Positions 47,416 through 58,931 of a DNA stretch of 64,000 bases are shown piece by piece; the first letter of the stretch is position 1; each line of letters begins with the position of its first letter. Location: assembly GCF_007786475.1 (NCBI RefSeq), contig NZ_VNJJ01000006.1, positions 328,156 to 392,155 on the forward strand. The letters are read 5' to 3'. Source of the stretch: Cohnella terricola. Lineage in GTDB: Bacteria > Bacillota > Bacilli > Paenibacillales > Paenibacillaceae. The position numbers and the translations under genes were made by a program. A model generated the notes under the pieces. It saw only the letters and a list, made by a program, of their open reading frames with translations. It ran no database searches and was not told the DNA's origin.

Positions 47416-48792
47416 TTATTTCCCTAAACAAAATTGGGAGAAAATTTGATCGAGCAACGAATCTCCCGCGGCATCGCCAAGAATCTGTCCCAAGGACTCC
47501 CACGAAGAAGAAATGTCGATCTGGATCAGATCGATCGGCACGCCGTCATACGTCGCCTGAATCGCATCCTCGAGCGACTGTTTTGTTTGATGCAGGAGCG
47601 CAATATGACGCGCGTTACTTACGTACGTAATATCGCCGGACTCGACGGCCCCGCTGAAGAACATGGCGGAAACCGCCCTCTCCAACTCGTCAATACCTTC
47701 TTCTTCTTTCGCCGACAAGAACACAATGCGCTCCTTCGGGTAATCCCTCTCGATCTCTTCAAGGTCAAGTTGTCCAGGCAGATCGATTTTATTCACGACC
47801 ACGATCGTCGAACGGTCTTTTAGCTGAGTAAGCAGCTTCCTCTCGTCATCGTGCAGCGGTTCGTGACGATTAAGCACGAGTAAGATCAGATCCGCTTCGT
47901 TAAGCGCCCCGTGAGAACGTTCAACGCCGATCTGTTCGACTTTGTCCGTCGTCTCGCGAATTCCAGCTGTATCGAGAAGCCTAAGCGGAATGCCCGATAT
48001 CGAAACCGACTCTTCAATAATATCACGAGTCGTACCCGGAATGTCCGTGACGATCGCTTTGTTGTCACGAGCCAGCGCATTCAATAAAGAAGATTTTCCG
48101 GCATTCGGACGACCGACGATGACCGTGACAATCCCTTCCCGCAAAATTTTTCCTTCATTAGATTTGCGCAGCAGCTCGTTAACTTCTTTTAATACGGTTC
48201 CACAATTCGAGCGGATAAAATCAGCAGTCACATCTTCAACATCATGTTCTGGATAATCGATGTTGACTTCCACGTGAGCAATCAACTCGATCAATTGCTG
48301 CCTTAGCGGAACGATCTGTTTGGATACCGAACCTCCCGCCTGTCTCCTGGCCACTTGGAAAGCCCGATCCGATTTGGAACGGATCAGATCGATCACGGCT
48401 TCCGCCTGCGCGAGATCGATTCTTCCATTAAGAAACGCTCGCTTGGTGAATTCCCCCGGTTCCGCTAATCTTGCGCCGTGTCGCAAGACGAGCTCCAACA
48501 CCGATTTGACCGCGACGATCCCTCCGTGCGTGCTGATCTCGACGACATCCTCCGCCGTAAACGATCGTGGGCCCTTCATGACCGTCACTAACACTTCATC
48601 TAATACTTGCTCCGTCCGCGGATCCACGATCCAGCCGTAATGGACAGTATGAGAATCCGCATCTCGCAGATTTTGCTTCGATCTGAACAGCTTGGCAACC
48701 GTATCGACCGAGTTCGGCCCGCTTACCCGGACAACCGCGATGCTGCCTTCTCCAAGCGCCGTCGCGATCGCGGCGATTGTATCCTCGTTCAT
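47416..48792 (-). CDS. mnmE: tRNA modification GTPase MnmE
   Basis: 458 aa. N-terminal folate-binding domain, helical domain, and an inserted GTPase with G1 GRPNAGKSS, G3 DTAGIRET and G4 NKID; the C-terminal CLGK carries the conserved Cys. ATG at 48792 with AAAGAGGG at good spacing; upstream in-frame codons are too near that site. Partner of MnmG directly downstream. Confidence 0.96.
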   Translation of the reverse strand: MNEDTIAAIATALGEGSIAVVRVSGPNSVDTVAKLFRSKQNLRDADSHTVHYGWIVDPRTEQVLDEVLVTVMKGPRSFTAEDVVEISTHGGIVAVKSVLELVLRHGARLAEPGEFTKRAFLNGRIDLAQAEAVIDLIRSKSDRAFQVARRQAGGSVSKQIVPLRQQLIELIAHVEVNIDYPEHDVEDVTADFIRSNCGTVLKEVNELLRKSNEGKILREGIVTVIVGRPNAGKSSLLNALARDNKAIVTDIPGTTRDIIEESVSISGIPLRLLDTAGIRETTDKVEQIGVERSHGALNEADLILLVLNRHEPLHDDERKLLTQLKDRSTIVVVNKIDLPGQLDLEEIERDYPKERIVFLSAKEEEGIDELERAVSAMFFSGAVESGDITYVSNARHIALLHQTKQSLEDAIQATYDGVPIDLIQIDISSSWESLGQILGDAAGDSLLDQIFSQFCLGK

Positions 48793-48864
48793 GGTCATCC
48801 CTCTTTCCGGTATCAAAAAACGCAATGACCCCCCAACGTTGCGGAAGCCATTGCGCGGCATACT

Positions 48865-49485
48865 TTATTGCTTCAAAGCGATTACGATTCGGCGATTCGG
48901 TTCGTCCCCTTGACTATAAGTCTTCACATTCGGATTCGCCTGCAATCGCGCGTGAATAATTTTTCTTTCTTGCGAAGTCATCGGTTCAAGCATAATTTCC
49001 TTGCGCGTCCGAATGACTCTTTGCGCCATACGTTCGGACAATGCCTCCAACGTCTGGCGACGACGCTCACGAAATTGCTCGGCATCGAGAACGATACGAA
49101 GATGATGGCTCGAATGGCGATTCGCCACGATGTTCGCCAAGTATTGCAGAGAATCCAAAGTCTGTCCGCGCCGACCGATTAGAATGCCCAAGTCCGAACC
49201 CGTGATGTTAATCCGCACTGCATCATTCTCGTTCGCCCGTTCAACTGAAACGGCAAGTCCCATCGCTTCCGCCACTTCGCCAAGAAACTTCATCGTTTCT
49301 TCGACGCCATCCGGGAGCAATTCCAACTCCACTTTCGCTTCTTTGGCTCCAATCAGCCCGAACAACCCTTTGCTCGGTTGTTCCAATACTTTGACGCTCA
49401 CCCGGTCTTCATTAACGCCCAATTGGGCCAGACCGCTACGAACCGCATCTTCTATCGTTTTCCCCGATGCCAGGAGCTTTTTCAT
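48865..49485 (-). CDS. khpB: RNA-binding protein KhpB (Jag, SpoIIIJ-associated)
   Basis: 206 aa. Jag_N domain (about 1-52, SGKTIEDAVRSGLAQLGV), KH domain with GRRGQT (about 85-135) and R3H domain (RKIIHARLQ, about 140-205). Binds RNA and influences division and wall synthesis in relatives. Overlaps yidC by 4 bases. Confidence 0.94.
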   Translation of the reverse strand: MKKLLASGKTIEDAVRSGLAQLGVNEDRVSVKVLEQPSKGLFGLIGAKEAKVELELLPDGVEETMKFLGEVAEAMGLAVSVERANENDAVRINITGSDLGILIGRRGQTLDSLQYLANIVANRHSSHHLRIVLDAEQFRERRRQTLEALSERMAQRVIRTRKEIMLEPMTSQERKIIHARLQANPNVKTYSQGDEPNRRIVIALKQ

Positions 49486-50306
49486 TTTGAGCGTCCCTCC
49501 TTACCTTTACCTTTCTTTGGTTTTGGTTCAGGAGCTTCTACCACTTGCGTTTTATTGCCTCTGCCGTACATAAAATAGTTTTGCACGATCGTGTAAATGT
49601 TGCTGTAAATCCAGTACAGCGGCAATGCGACCGGAAAGTTAATGGCCATTACGAAAATCATGACCGGGAAGATGTACATAAGCCCTTTCATCGGGCCAGC
49701 CATCGTCTGTTGCTGAGACATCATCATCGATTGGATAAACGTCGTACAAGCAGCGATAACCGGTACGATATAATAGTACCAATGTCCATCATGTGGCGAC
49801 GTTCCCAACTGCAATCCCAAGAACGAGTGATCGCGAATCTCGATGTTTTTGTAGATCGAGTTGTACAGCGCGATGAAGATCGGCATTTGAACGATAAGCG
49901 GTAAACATCCGGCTAAAGGATTCACCTGATGGGTCTGATACAGCTTCATCATTTCTTCCTGCTGTTTCTTCGGATCGTCCTTGTACTTCTCCCGGATCTT
50001 CTTCATCTCCGGTTGAAGAGCTTGCATCGCCTTCGTATTCTTGTATTGTTTGATCATCAACGGAAGAATGATCGTCCGTACGATGATCGTGAGGATCAGA
50101 ATCGCGAGCCCGTATTCCCCGCCAAACCAATCCGCGAACTTGTCCAACATGAGCGAGAACCAATAAACAACGTTCCGGGTCCACCAGGAACCACTGTCCG
50201 CCATTTGCGACGTCGTGATTGCCTCAGTCGCCGGCGTACAGCCCGCGAGCAGCGTCATCAGCGATATAGCGCCGATAACGATCCACCATTTGCGATTTCG
50301 CAACAA
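49482..50306 (-). CDS. yidC: Membrane protein insertase YidC (SpoIIIJ type)
   Basis: 274 aa lipoprotein-type insertase. Signal ending in LLAGC, then five membrane segments; the conserved Arg of the hydrophilic groove in ILTIIVRTIILPLMI. A charged tail (PKPKKGKGKEGRSK) contacts ribosomes. In the standard rnpA-yidC-khpB cluster. Confidence 0.95.
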   Translation of the reverse strand: MLRNRKWWIVIGAISLMTLLAGCTPATEAITTSQMADSGSWWTRNVVYWFSLMLDKFADWFGGEYGLAILILTIIVRTIILPLMIKQYKNTKAMQALQPEMKKIREKYKDDPKKQQEEMMKLYQTHQVNPLAGCLPLIVQMPIFIALYNSIYKNIEIRDHSFLGLQLGTSPHDGHWYYYIVPVIAACTTFIQSMMMSQQQTMAGPMKGLMYIFPVMIFVMAINFPVALPLYWIYSNIYTIVQNYFMYGRGNKTQVVEAPEPKPKKGKGKEGRSK

Positions 50307-50470
50307 AACTGAAAACTCCCCTCTTCAACAACCGGCATGCCGTAAAATGAACTGCTTCCGTGAATCCGATTACAGGCCGATTACAACTGCGCCTATTCCC
50401 TTCCACTATACCATATTAAAGAAGGCAAAGAAAAGCTAGGGCCTGTCCGTCCCCCTAGGTTTCTTTCGCC

Positions 50471-50884
50471 TTATTTATCGTTTCTTTTATCCGGCCTCCG
50501 GCCTTGTACCGATGAGGGATTTCGCCCCGTGAAATTCGGCTTTGTTCCTTTTAATAAGCCTGCCTTTCTCAGAACGTGGAGAATGCTTCCCTCCATCTCT
50601 TTATAAGCCATGTTCAGCGCCGGCTTTCGGACGATCAGAATCAGATCCGTATCTTCCAGCAATTTCGAAGCGTTCAGCCGGACGATCTCCTTCACCATTC
50701 TCCTTAACCTGTTGCGAACGACCGCGTTGCCCAGCTTACTGCTAGCGGACACACCCATCCGGAAGGAACCCTTCTGTCCTCTCTTGCGCCAATACACGAC
50801 AAATTGCGAGTTGGCGAACGATTTCCCGTATCGGTAGACCGTATTGAAGTCTTCCCTCTTCCGAAGGCGCAGCTTCCTGTGCAT
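50471..50884 (-). CDS. rnpA: Ribonuclease P protein component
   Basis: 137 aa. KREDFNTVYRYGKSFA and the RNR core KLGNAVVRNRLRRMVKE bind the RNase P RNA. I prefer the ATG at 50884 (GGAG 8 bases upstream) over the GTG two codons before. A Lys/Arg/Asp-rich tail of about 20 residues extends beyond the fold. Confidence 0.95.
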   Translation of the reverse strand: MHRKLRLRKREDFNTVYRYGKSFANSQFVVYWRKRGQKGSFRMGVSASSKLGNAVVRNRLRRMVKEIVRLNASKLLEDTDLILIVRKPALNMAYKEMEGSILHVLRKAGLLKGTKPNFTGRNPSSVQGRRPDKRNDK

Positions 50885-50931
50885 ATTCACCGCTCCATCT
50901 CTTCGGCTATCTTACCCCTGTACAATCGTAG

Positions 50932-50959
50932 AAAAAAAGACCACCCGCAAGTGGTCTTT
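50932..50959 (-). terminator. Terminator between rpmH and rnpA
   Basis: Perfect AAAGACCAC-CCGCAA-GTGGTCTTT hairpin, then T on the minus strand (seven in a row overlapping the stem). Likely attenuates rather than ends transcription into rnpA. Confidence 0.75.
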
Positions 50960-50966
50960 CATTAAC

Positions 50967-51101
50967 TTATGCCGACAATACTTTACGACCTTTTTGGCGA
51001 CGAGCTTTCAGCACTTTACGGCCGTTCTTCGTGCTCATACGGCTACGGAACCCGTGAACCTTCTTACGCTTGCTCACATTCGGCTTAAATGTAGGACCCA
51101 T
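50967..51101 (-). CDS. rpmH: 50S ribosomal protein L34
   Basis: 44 aa, the normal size; [20 protein letters not shown] start and the typical [20 protein letters not shown] end. AAGGGGG lies upstream of the ATG. First gene left of the origin. Confidence 0.97.
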   Translation of the reverse strand: MGPTFKPNVSKRKKVHGFRSRMSTKNGRKVLKARRQKGRKVLSA

Positions 51102-51194
51102 GAATCAAACCCCCTTACATAAAAACTCACGTCCATTTATTAAACCATAATGGGTTCAAAAAGTCAATGAAATGCCTATTGGACTTCATATTAC

Positions 51195-51497
51195 TTATTC
51201 ACATGTGTATAATCCAGGCGAAAAAAGTCAGCTTGTCGGAACATTGTCAGATCGTCTCACATTTTATCAACAATATCTTGTGCTGTGCACAGTATTCATC
51301 CACAAGTTATTGAAATTGTGGATAAGAGGGTTAAATCCATTGAATTCAGAGGGTTTGTCTGCTATGATTAAACAAGTCTTTCCCAGTGGATGACGTCATT
51401 AAGTCCTCAAATTATTAACAGCCTGTGTATAACTTTGTGAACAAATCCCCTATTTCGTGGATAACCCTCTGAATAATTCAGGGAATTATGTGGATAA
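51195..51497. other. oriC part 1: DnaA-box cluster upstream of dnaA
   Basis: Nine sites with at least 7 of 9 matches to TTATCCACA. Perfect sites are at 51317-51325 and 51489-51497 (both minus). Sites with one mismatch are at 51195-51203, 51204-51212, 51264-51272, 51296-51304, 51424-51432 and 51456-51464; a weaker one is at 51436-51444. The rpmH-dnaA gap of 472 bases holds no gene. Confidence 0.92.
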
Positions 51498-51573
51498 CTA
51501 GCCGGCATTAAACCGACTGCAAGTTTTCCGCATATTTTTTGTCCTTACATAGGGTTAAAGGAGAGAATTTGTC

Positions 51574-52926
51574 GTGGACAACCACAACAATGAAGTCTGG
51601 CAACAAGTGTTGTCGGTCATCCAAACGAAGCTCAGCAAGCCCAGCTTCGATACATGGTTCAAGGCGACGAAAGCCTCTTTTTTGAACGACAGCGTCGTCG
51701 TCGTAACCGCGCCGACAACCTTTGCCGTGGAGTGGTTGGAAACGCGTTATATGAAATTGGTTTCATCGACGCTTTCCGATTATATTGGAAGACCTGTGGA
51801 CGTGAAGTTTTCTATAGAAGAAACGCGTCCCCCGGAACCCGTGGAACCGGCTCCGCAAGTATCCGTCGTTCGGGAGCCAGCCTTGGAAGAGCCGATGATG
51901 CATATGCTCAATCCGAAATACACTTTCGATACGTTCGTTATCGGCGCAGCCAACCGGTTTGCCCATGCGGCGTCGCTTGCCGTTGCGGAACTGCCAGCCA
52001 AATCGTACAACCCGTTTTTCATGTACGGAGGCGTCGGACTCGGCAAAACTCATCTCATGCATGCGATCGGGCATTATATTTTAGAACATAATCCTCATAT
52101 GAAGGTTTTGTATCTATCTTCCGAGAAATTCACCAACGAATTCATCAACGCGATTCGCGATAACCGCGGGGAAAGTTTCCGCAATAAGTATCGCAACATC
52201 GACGTTCTGCTGATCGACGATATTCAATTCCTCGCCGGCAAAGAAGGGACTCAAGAAGAGTTTTTCCACACCTTTAACGCCTTGCACGAAGAACATAAGC
52301 AAATCGTCATCTCCAGTGATCGGCCGCCCAAAGAAATTCCGACGCTCGAGGAACGCCTGCGGTCGCGGTTCGAATGGGGACTCATCACCGATATTCAGCC
52401 ACCCGACCTGGAGACGCGGATCGCCATTCTTCGCAAAAAAGCAAAAGCCGAAAATCTCGATATTCCCAACGAAGCGATGATGTATATCGCCAACATGATA
52501 GACTCCAATATACGAGAGCTCGAAGGCGCACTGATTCGGATCGTCGCTTATTCTTCCCTAACGAATCAAGATATTTCCGCCCATCTAGCGGCCGAAGCAC
52601 TAAAAGACATTCTCCCAACGGGACGCAATCGCCTGATCACGATGCAGGACATCCAGCAGCGCGTCGGCGATTATTACGGGCTGAAGATGGAAGACTTCAA
52701 AGCACGCAAACGGACGAAAGCCGTTGCTTTTCCCCGCCAAATCGCGATGTATTTATCCCGAGAGCTCACCGACTACTCGCTTCCTAAGATCGGAGACGCA
52801 TTCGGCGGCCGGGATCATACGACCGTCATTCACGCTCACGAGAAAATCTCACAGCTTCTTAAGGTCGATCAGGATTTGTACAAAATTATCAACAGTCTGA
52901 CCGAGAAAATTAAGAACTTAACCTAA
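51574..52926 (+). CDS. dnaA: Chromosomal replication initiator DnaA
   Basis: 450 aa. Domain I (1-85), short linker (about 86-112), AAA+ domain with Walker [11 protein letters not shown] and Walker [10 protein letters not shown], and the DNA-binding domain with signature [18 protein letters not shown] start with AAAGGAGAG upstream. Confidence 0.98.
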   Translation: MDNHNNEVWQQVLSVIQTKLSKPSFDTWFKATKASFLNDSVVVVTAPTTFAVEWLETRYMKLVSSTLSDYIGRPVDVKFSIEETRPPEPVEPAPQVSVVREPALEEPMMHMLNPKYTFDTFVIGAANRFAHAASLAVAELPAKSYNPFFMYGGVGLGKTHLMHAIGHYILEHNPHMKVLYLSSEKFTNEFINAIRDNRGESFRNKYRNIDVLLIDDIQFLAGKEGTQEEFFHTFNALHEEHKQIVISSDRPPKEIPTLEERLRSRFEWGLITDIQPPDLETRIAILRKKAKAENLDIPNEAMMYIANMIDSNIRELEGALIRIVAYSSLTNQDISAHLAAEALKDILPTGRNRLITMQDIQQRVGDYYGLKMEDFKARKRTKAVAFPRQIAMYLSRELTDYSLPKIGDAFGGRDHTTVIHAHEKISQLLKVDQDLYKIINSLTEKIKNLT

Positions 52927-52947
52927 TAAATCGTGTAAAACGACATC

Positions 52948-52986
52948 AACGCCTATGCACAAAGAGTCCACATGTGGATAGGCGTT
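52948..52986 (+). terminator. Hairpin after dnaA containing DnaA-box sequence
   Basis: AACGCCTAT and ATAGGCGTT form a 9-bp perfect stem, followed by GTTTTC. The loop holds TCCACATGTGGA, and the 8/9 box TGTGGATAG overlaps the right arm. Position fits a dnaA terminator. Confidence 0.6.
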
Positions 52987-53040
52987 GTTTTCGAGCTTTT
53001 TCGAGCTTATCCACATATTCAGGGTGCCTACTACGACTTA
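52973..53040. other. oriC part 2: DnaA boxes and candidate DnaA-trio unwinding region
   Basis: Box TGTGGATAG (52973-52981, 8/9) and perfect box TTATCCACA (53007-53015), then GGGTGC and the trinucleotide run CTA-CTA-CGA-CTT (53028-53039) before AT-rich DNA. This box / GC-rich / trio order matches the basal unwinding system of Bacillus origins. Confidence 0.7.
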
Positions 53041-53052
53041 AAGATTTAAACA

Positions 53053-53061
53053 TGCTACAAT
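53053..53061 (+). promoter_or_regulatory. Extended -10 of the dnaN promoter
   Basis: TGCTACAAT 36 bases before the dnaN ATG; no good -35 box, consistent with an extended -10 promoter. Confidence 0.5.
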
Positions 53062-53097
53062 ACAAGCAAGATAAGCCCAAACTTATGAGGTGAACCG

Positions 53098-54237
53098 ATG
53101 GAATTTACGATACTGCGCAACGAATTAAACGAAGCGATCCAACACGTCGCTAAAGCCGTTGCGTCCAGAACAACGATCCCAATTCTCAGCGGCATTAAAG
53201 TTGATGCGAGCTTCTCCGGAATTACATTGACGGCAAGCGATACCGATATTTCTATTCAAAGCTTTATTCCGACTGAAACAGCCAGCAAAACGATCGCAAC
53301 GGTGAAGAAACCGGGAAGCGTCGTACTTACAGCTAAATTTTTCGTAGAAATCGTGAAGAAGCTGCCTCACGAAGAAGTTCACATCGAAGTGGGCGACCGC
53401 TTTCAAACGATGATTACTTCCGGAGCGACGGAAATTCAGCTTGTCGGGCTTGATCCCGAAGAATTCCCGGTTCTTCCTTCCGTACAAGAAGACCAAGTCG
53501 TCTCCATTGCCGGTGATTTACTACGGGATATGATCAGACAGACGGTCTTTGCCGTAACGACGAACGAATCGACCCCGATCTTAACGGGCGTATTATGGAA
53601 TCTTCATGATGGCATTTATAAATTCGTGGCGACGGATCGCCATCGCCTAGCCAGCCGTACAGCTCCAGTTGATGCCGGCGATGTCAGATTCTCGAATATT
53701 GTCATTTCAGGAAAAACATTGAACGAGCTCGCGAAGATCGTTCCCGACCAGAACGTCATGGTCGATATCGTCGTCGCGGAGAATCAAGTTTTGTTTAAAC
53801 TCGGCAATGTCCTGTTCTATTCCAGAATGCTGGATGGAACTTATCCCGATACTTCCAAAATTATTCCGCAAAACTTCAAAACAGAACTCGTCCTGAATAC
53901 GAAATTGCTCAGCGATTCGATCGACCGCGCCTACTTGCTGTCGCGGGAAGAAAAGACGAACATCGTCCGCTTGACCACGACCGAGAGCGGCGGCATCGAA
54001 ATTTCCTCTAGTTCGTCCGAACTCGGCAAAGTTACGGAACAGCTTGGCGTCGTCGAAATGCGCGGAGAACCGCTCAAAATCGCTTTCAACTCCAAATATA
54101 TGCTCGACGTGCTGAAAGTCATCGACAGCGAAGAGCTATTCATCGGATTTAACGGCTCGATGAGTCCGATCATTATTCGGCCGAACGACCATGACAATAG
54201 CTTGCATCTGATACTCCCATATCGGACGACGAATTGA
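53098..54237 (+). CDS. dnaN: DNA polymerase III sliding clamp (beta subunit)
   Basis: 379 aa with three clamp domains. Starts MEFTILRNELNEAIQHVAKAVASRTTIPILSG-like and ends near LILPYRT. TGAGGTGA precedes the ATG. Followed at 10 bases by rlbA. Confidence 0.98.
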   Translation: MEFTILRNELNEAIQHVAKAVASRTTIPILSGIKVDASFSGITLTASDTDISIQSFIPTETASKTIATVKKPGSVVLTAKFFVEIVKKLPHEEVHIEVGDRFQTMITSGATEIQLVGLDPEEFPVLPSVQEDQVVSIAGDLLRDMIRQTVFAVTTNESTPILTGVLWNLHDGIYKFVATDRHRLASRTAPVDAGDVRFSNIVISGKTLNELAKIVPDQNVMVDIVVAENQVLFKLGNVLFYSRMLDGTYPDTSKIIPQNFKTELVLNTKLLSDSIDRAYLLSREEKTNIVRLTTTESGGIEISSSSSELGKVTEQLGVVEMRGEPLKIAFNSKYMLDVLKVIDSEELFIGFNGSMSPIIIRPNDHDNSLHLILPYRTTN

Positions 54238-54247
54238 GGCGGATAAG

Positions 54248-54463
54248 ATGAAGAGCATTGGAATCGCAACGGAATATATCACGCTGGGGCAGTTTCTCAA
54301 GCTCGCCGATTGCATCGGCACGGGCGGGGAAGTGAAGCATTTTCTGCAGGAAAGAAGCGTTCTCGTCAACGGCGAGCCCGACAATCGCAGAGGGCGCAAG
54401 CTTAGAGTCGGGGATCAAGTCGAGGTCGAAGGGTTCGGATCGTTCACGATCGGGACCCGGTAA
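54248..54463 (+). CDS. rlbA: S4-domain protein RlbA (YaaA)
   Basis: 71 aa S4 RNA-binding fold (ITLGQFLKLADCIGTGGEVKHFLQ, VLVNGEPDNRRGRKL). Thought to act in ribosome or RNA metabolism; always between dnaN and recF. Confidence 0.92.
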   Translation: MKSIGIATEYITLGQFLKLADCIGTGGEVKHFLQERSVLVNGEPDNRRGRKLRVGDQVEVEGFGSFTIGTR

Positions 54464-54505
54464 CGCCGACCGACTTCCGAAGTCAGTTGGAGAGGAAACA
54501 TCCTT

Positions 54506-55624
54506 ATGCAGTTAAATTCGATGGAGCTTCAAGGGTATCGCAACTACGAATCGGTCAAGCTCGCGACCGAGGGCGGCGTCAATATATTCATTGGACCAAA
54601 CGCCCAGGGGAAAACGAATCTGCTCGAAGCGATTCACGTCTTGTCTTTGACGAAGTCCCATCGGACTTCGAAGGATAAGGAACTCATCGGCTGGAATCAA
54701 ACGGCTGCCGTCATCCGAGCCCAGATGAGGCGCAAGATCGGCGACGTAAGTCTGGAACTGCAGCTATCGGCGCAAGGCAAAAAAGCGAAAGTCAACGGAC
54801 TGGAGCAGCGCAAGCTGAGCAGTTTCGTCGGCACGCTGAACGTGGTGCTGTTCGCGCCCGAAGATCTGGATATCGTCAAGGGAGCACCGGGAGTGCGCCG
54901 CCGTTTCATGGACATGGAAATCGGGCAGGTGCACCCCGGTTATTTGTACGATATGCAGCAATACCAGAAAATTCTGCAGCAGCGCAACAATTATCTCAAG
55001 TCGACGGACGTTCATCGCGCTTCCCCGCAAATGATAGACGTATGGAACGAACAGTTGGCGACGGTCGGTGTTAAAATGATGCAAAAAAGGAAAAACTTTA
55101 TTGTGCATCTTCAAAAATGGGCGGAGAAAATTCATTCCGGCATTACCGGGGGTACCGAACATTTTACGGTAGAGTATAAACCCTCGTTCGGAACTTCGGC
55201 TGGAATGGATGACCAAGATCAATCTTCTTTATTCGAACAATTTATGATAAAGTTAACACAGGGCAAGGAACAGGAATTCAGGCGAGGCATGACGCTTACC
55301 GGTCCGCACCGCGACGATCTGGGGTTCGCCATTAACGGCAAGGACGTGCAATCCTTCGGATCTCAAGGCCAGCAACGGACGGCGGCATTGTCTCTTAAGC
55401 TGGCGGAATTGGAACTGATGCATGAAGAGATCGGGGAATATCCGCTGCTATTGCTTGACGATGTTCTATCGGAACTAGATCAAAACCGGCAAACGCAACT
55501 CATCGAGACGTTCCAGAGCCGAGTGCAGACCTTTATTACGACGACCGGCTTGGAGAGCGTCAATATGGCCCGTTTGAAGGACGCTTCCATTTTCCACGTG
55601 AAAGACGGCAAATTGCTTCGCTAA
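54506..55624 (+). CDS. recF: DNA replication and repair protein RecF
   Basis: 372 aa ATPase of the SMC-like class. Walker A GPNAQGKTN, signature FGSQGQQRTAALSLKLAE and Walker B LLLLDDVLSELD. Loads RecA at gaps. A parS-like sequence with 14 of 16 matches lies near its 3' end (55590-55605). Confidence 0.97.
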   Translation: MQLNSMELQGYRNYESVKLATEGGVNIFIGPNAQGKTNLLEAIHVLSLTKSHRTSKDKELIGWNQTAAVIRAQMRRKIGDVSLELQLSAQGKKAKVNGLEQRKLSSFVGTLNVVLFAPEDLDIVKGAPGVRRRFMDMEIGQVHPGYLYDMQQYQKILQQRNNYLKSTDVHRASPQMIDVWNEQLATVGVKMMQKRKNFIVHLQKWAEKIHSGITGGTEHFTVEYKPSFGTSAGMDDQDQSSLFEQFMIKLTQGKEQEFRRGMTLTGPHRDDLGFAINGKDVQSFGSQGQQRTAALSLKLAELELMHEEIGEYPLLLLDDVLSELDQNRQTQLIETFQSRVQTFITTTGLESVNMARLKDASIFHVKDGKLLR

Positions 55625-55641
55625 ATGTTAGGAGGAACTCC

Positions 55642-55887
55642 GTGTATATTCATTTGGGCGGGGAGAAGATCATTCGAACGTCGCAGCTAGTGGCGATTTT
55701 CGATATTTCGATCGAGCAATCTTCGAAGTTGTCGCGTCAATTCGTCTTGCACGCGCAGAAGAACAAGGAAGTGGAATCGATCGGCGAAGAGGATCCGAAA
55801 TCGATTGTTGTCACGGAGCATAAAGTTTACTATTCTCCGATTTCCGCATCGACGCTGAAGAAGCGAACGCGGATTCTGGACGGGTAG
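55642..55887 (+). CDS. remB: RemB (YaaB), extracellular-matrix regulator
   Basis: 81 aa of the DUF370/RemA family: MYIHLGGEKIIRTSQLVAIFDI start. DNA-binding activator of matrix genes in Bacillus. GGAGGAACTCC upstream of a GTG start. Confidence 0.93.
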   Translation: MYIHLGGEKIIRTSQLVAIFDISIEQSSKLSRQFVLHAQKNKEVESIGEEDPKSIVVTEHKVYYSPISASTLKKRTRILDG

Positions 55888-55893
55888 GCATAA

Positions 55894-57933
<2,040 letters not shown>

Positions 57934-57978
57934 GATTTGCTATAAAGCTTCAAACGGCACGGCATTCGTCCGATGTAA

Positions 57979-58012
57979 GCAGGGGGTATCTCCATCGAGG
58001 GGTACCCCCTGC
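57979..58012 (+). terminator. Terminator of gyrB
   Basis: Perfect GCAGGGGGTA and TACCCCCTGC arms followed on the plus strand by AAAATTATTTTTT. It also lies just behind the converging ATP-grasp gene. Confidence 0.75.
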
Positions 58013-58016
58013 AAAA

Positions 58017-58790
58017 TTATTTTTTGCGTTTAAGAGGCTTGAATCGTCCGTAAGCGATGGCGTAGGAGTAAATTTTTCGGAATACGGAGCGATCGGGCAG
58101 CTTCTTGAAAATAAACGGGTCGGGAGACGTGTTCACTTCCAGAATCCATGGCTTGAGCGACTTGTCGAACGCGATGTCGAGCCCGATCTCTTTTATCCGG
58201 GGATATTTTTTCTTCAGCGCTTCGGCTACGGTGATGCCGAGCGTGCGCAACCGGCGCTCGAAGTGATTGCGTTGCTCAGCAGTCAAGTAGCCTGACATCA
58301 ATCGATTGACCGGTAGCGGAGTTCCCCCTGCATGATAGTTAGTCACGATCTTGCGGGGATGGGCGACGCGCCCAATGATGCCCGTGGATTCCCAACGCGA
58401 TTGGGGATTCATCTGGACCATGACCCGCAAGTCGAACCTTCTCCCGTTATATTTGAGCATATGGATGCCTTTTTGGACCAAATAAGGTTTTCTTTTTTTA
58501 ACCTTCCCGAGCTTTGCGTACATCTCGTCGAACGTCCGAAAGGAATATTTGGACACTACCGATTGGAAACGGTAAGGCGATGATGTCCCGGGATGTTTCT
58601 CGATACGAATGACTCCGGATCCGAATGTGCCTACTACCGGTTTGACGTAAATCATTCCGTATTGGTCTAACATTCGCTGCACGGTTGATCGGTCGAAATG
58701 ACCGGTTGCGGGGATATAATCTTTTAGCTTGCTATTGGCAAGAAGAACATTGGTTTTTGCTTGTTTGCTGCTTATACGTTGGATCGACAT
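58017..58790 (-). CDS. YheC/YheD-family endospore-coat-associated ATP-grasp protein
   Basis: 257 aa ATP-grasp fold: MIYVKPVVGTFGSGVIRIEK, RRFDLRVMVQMN, EIGLDIAFDKSLKPWILEVNTSPDP. Relatives are linked to spore coats; the ligase substrate is unknown. Only minus-strand gene right of the origin, inserted between gyrB and gyrA. Confidence 0.88.
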   Translation of the reverse strand: MSIQRISSKQAKTNVLLANSKLKDYIPATGHFDRSTVQRMLDQYGMIYVKPVVGTFGSGVIRIEKHPGTSSPYRFQSVVSKYSFRTFDEMYAKLGKVKKRKPYLVQKGIHMLKYNGRRFDLRVMVQMNPQSRWESTGIIGRVAHPRKIVTNYHAGGTPLPVNRLMSGYLTAEQRNHFERRLRTLGITVAEALKKKYPRIKEIGLDIAFDKSLKPWILEVNTSPDPFIFKKLPDRSVFRKIYSYAIAYGRFKPLKRKK

Positions 58791-58822
58791 ATGGGTTCAT
58801 CCAACCTTTCCCTTCGTCATTG

Positions 58823-58831
58823 TGATATAAT
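58823..58831 (+). promoter_or_regulatory. Extended -10 of the gyrA promoter
   Basis: TGTGATATAAT contains the extended -10 TGATATAAT; about 100 bases before the gyrA ATG. No clear -35 box. Confidence 0.6.
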
Positions 58832-58931
58832 GGAGTTATTGTATTTTTATAATCTATGACGGAAACCGCCTTGCGGTGTGGACGCGCAAGTGCGTTAATC
58901 TCCGCTGGTATATTGGTTAAGGAGGATCTTC

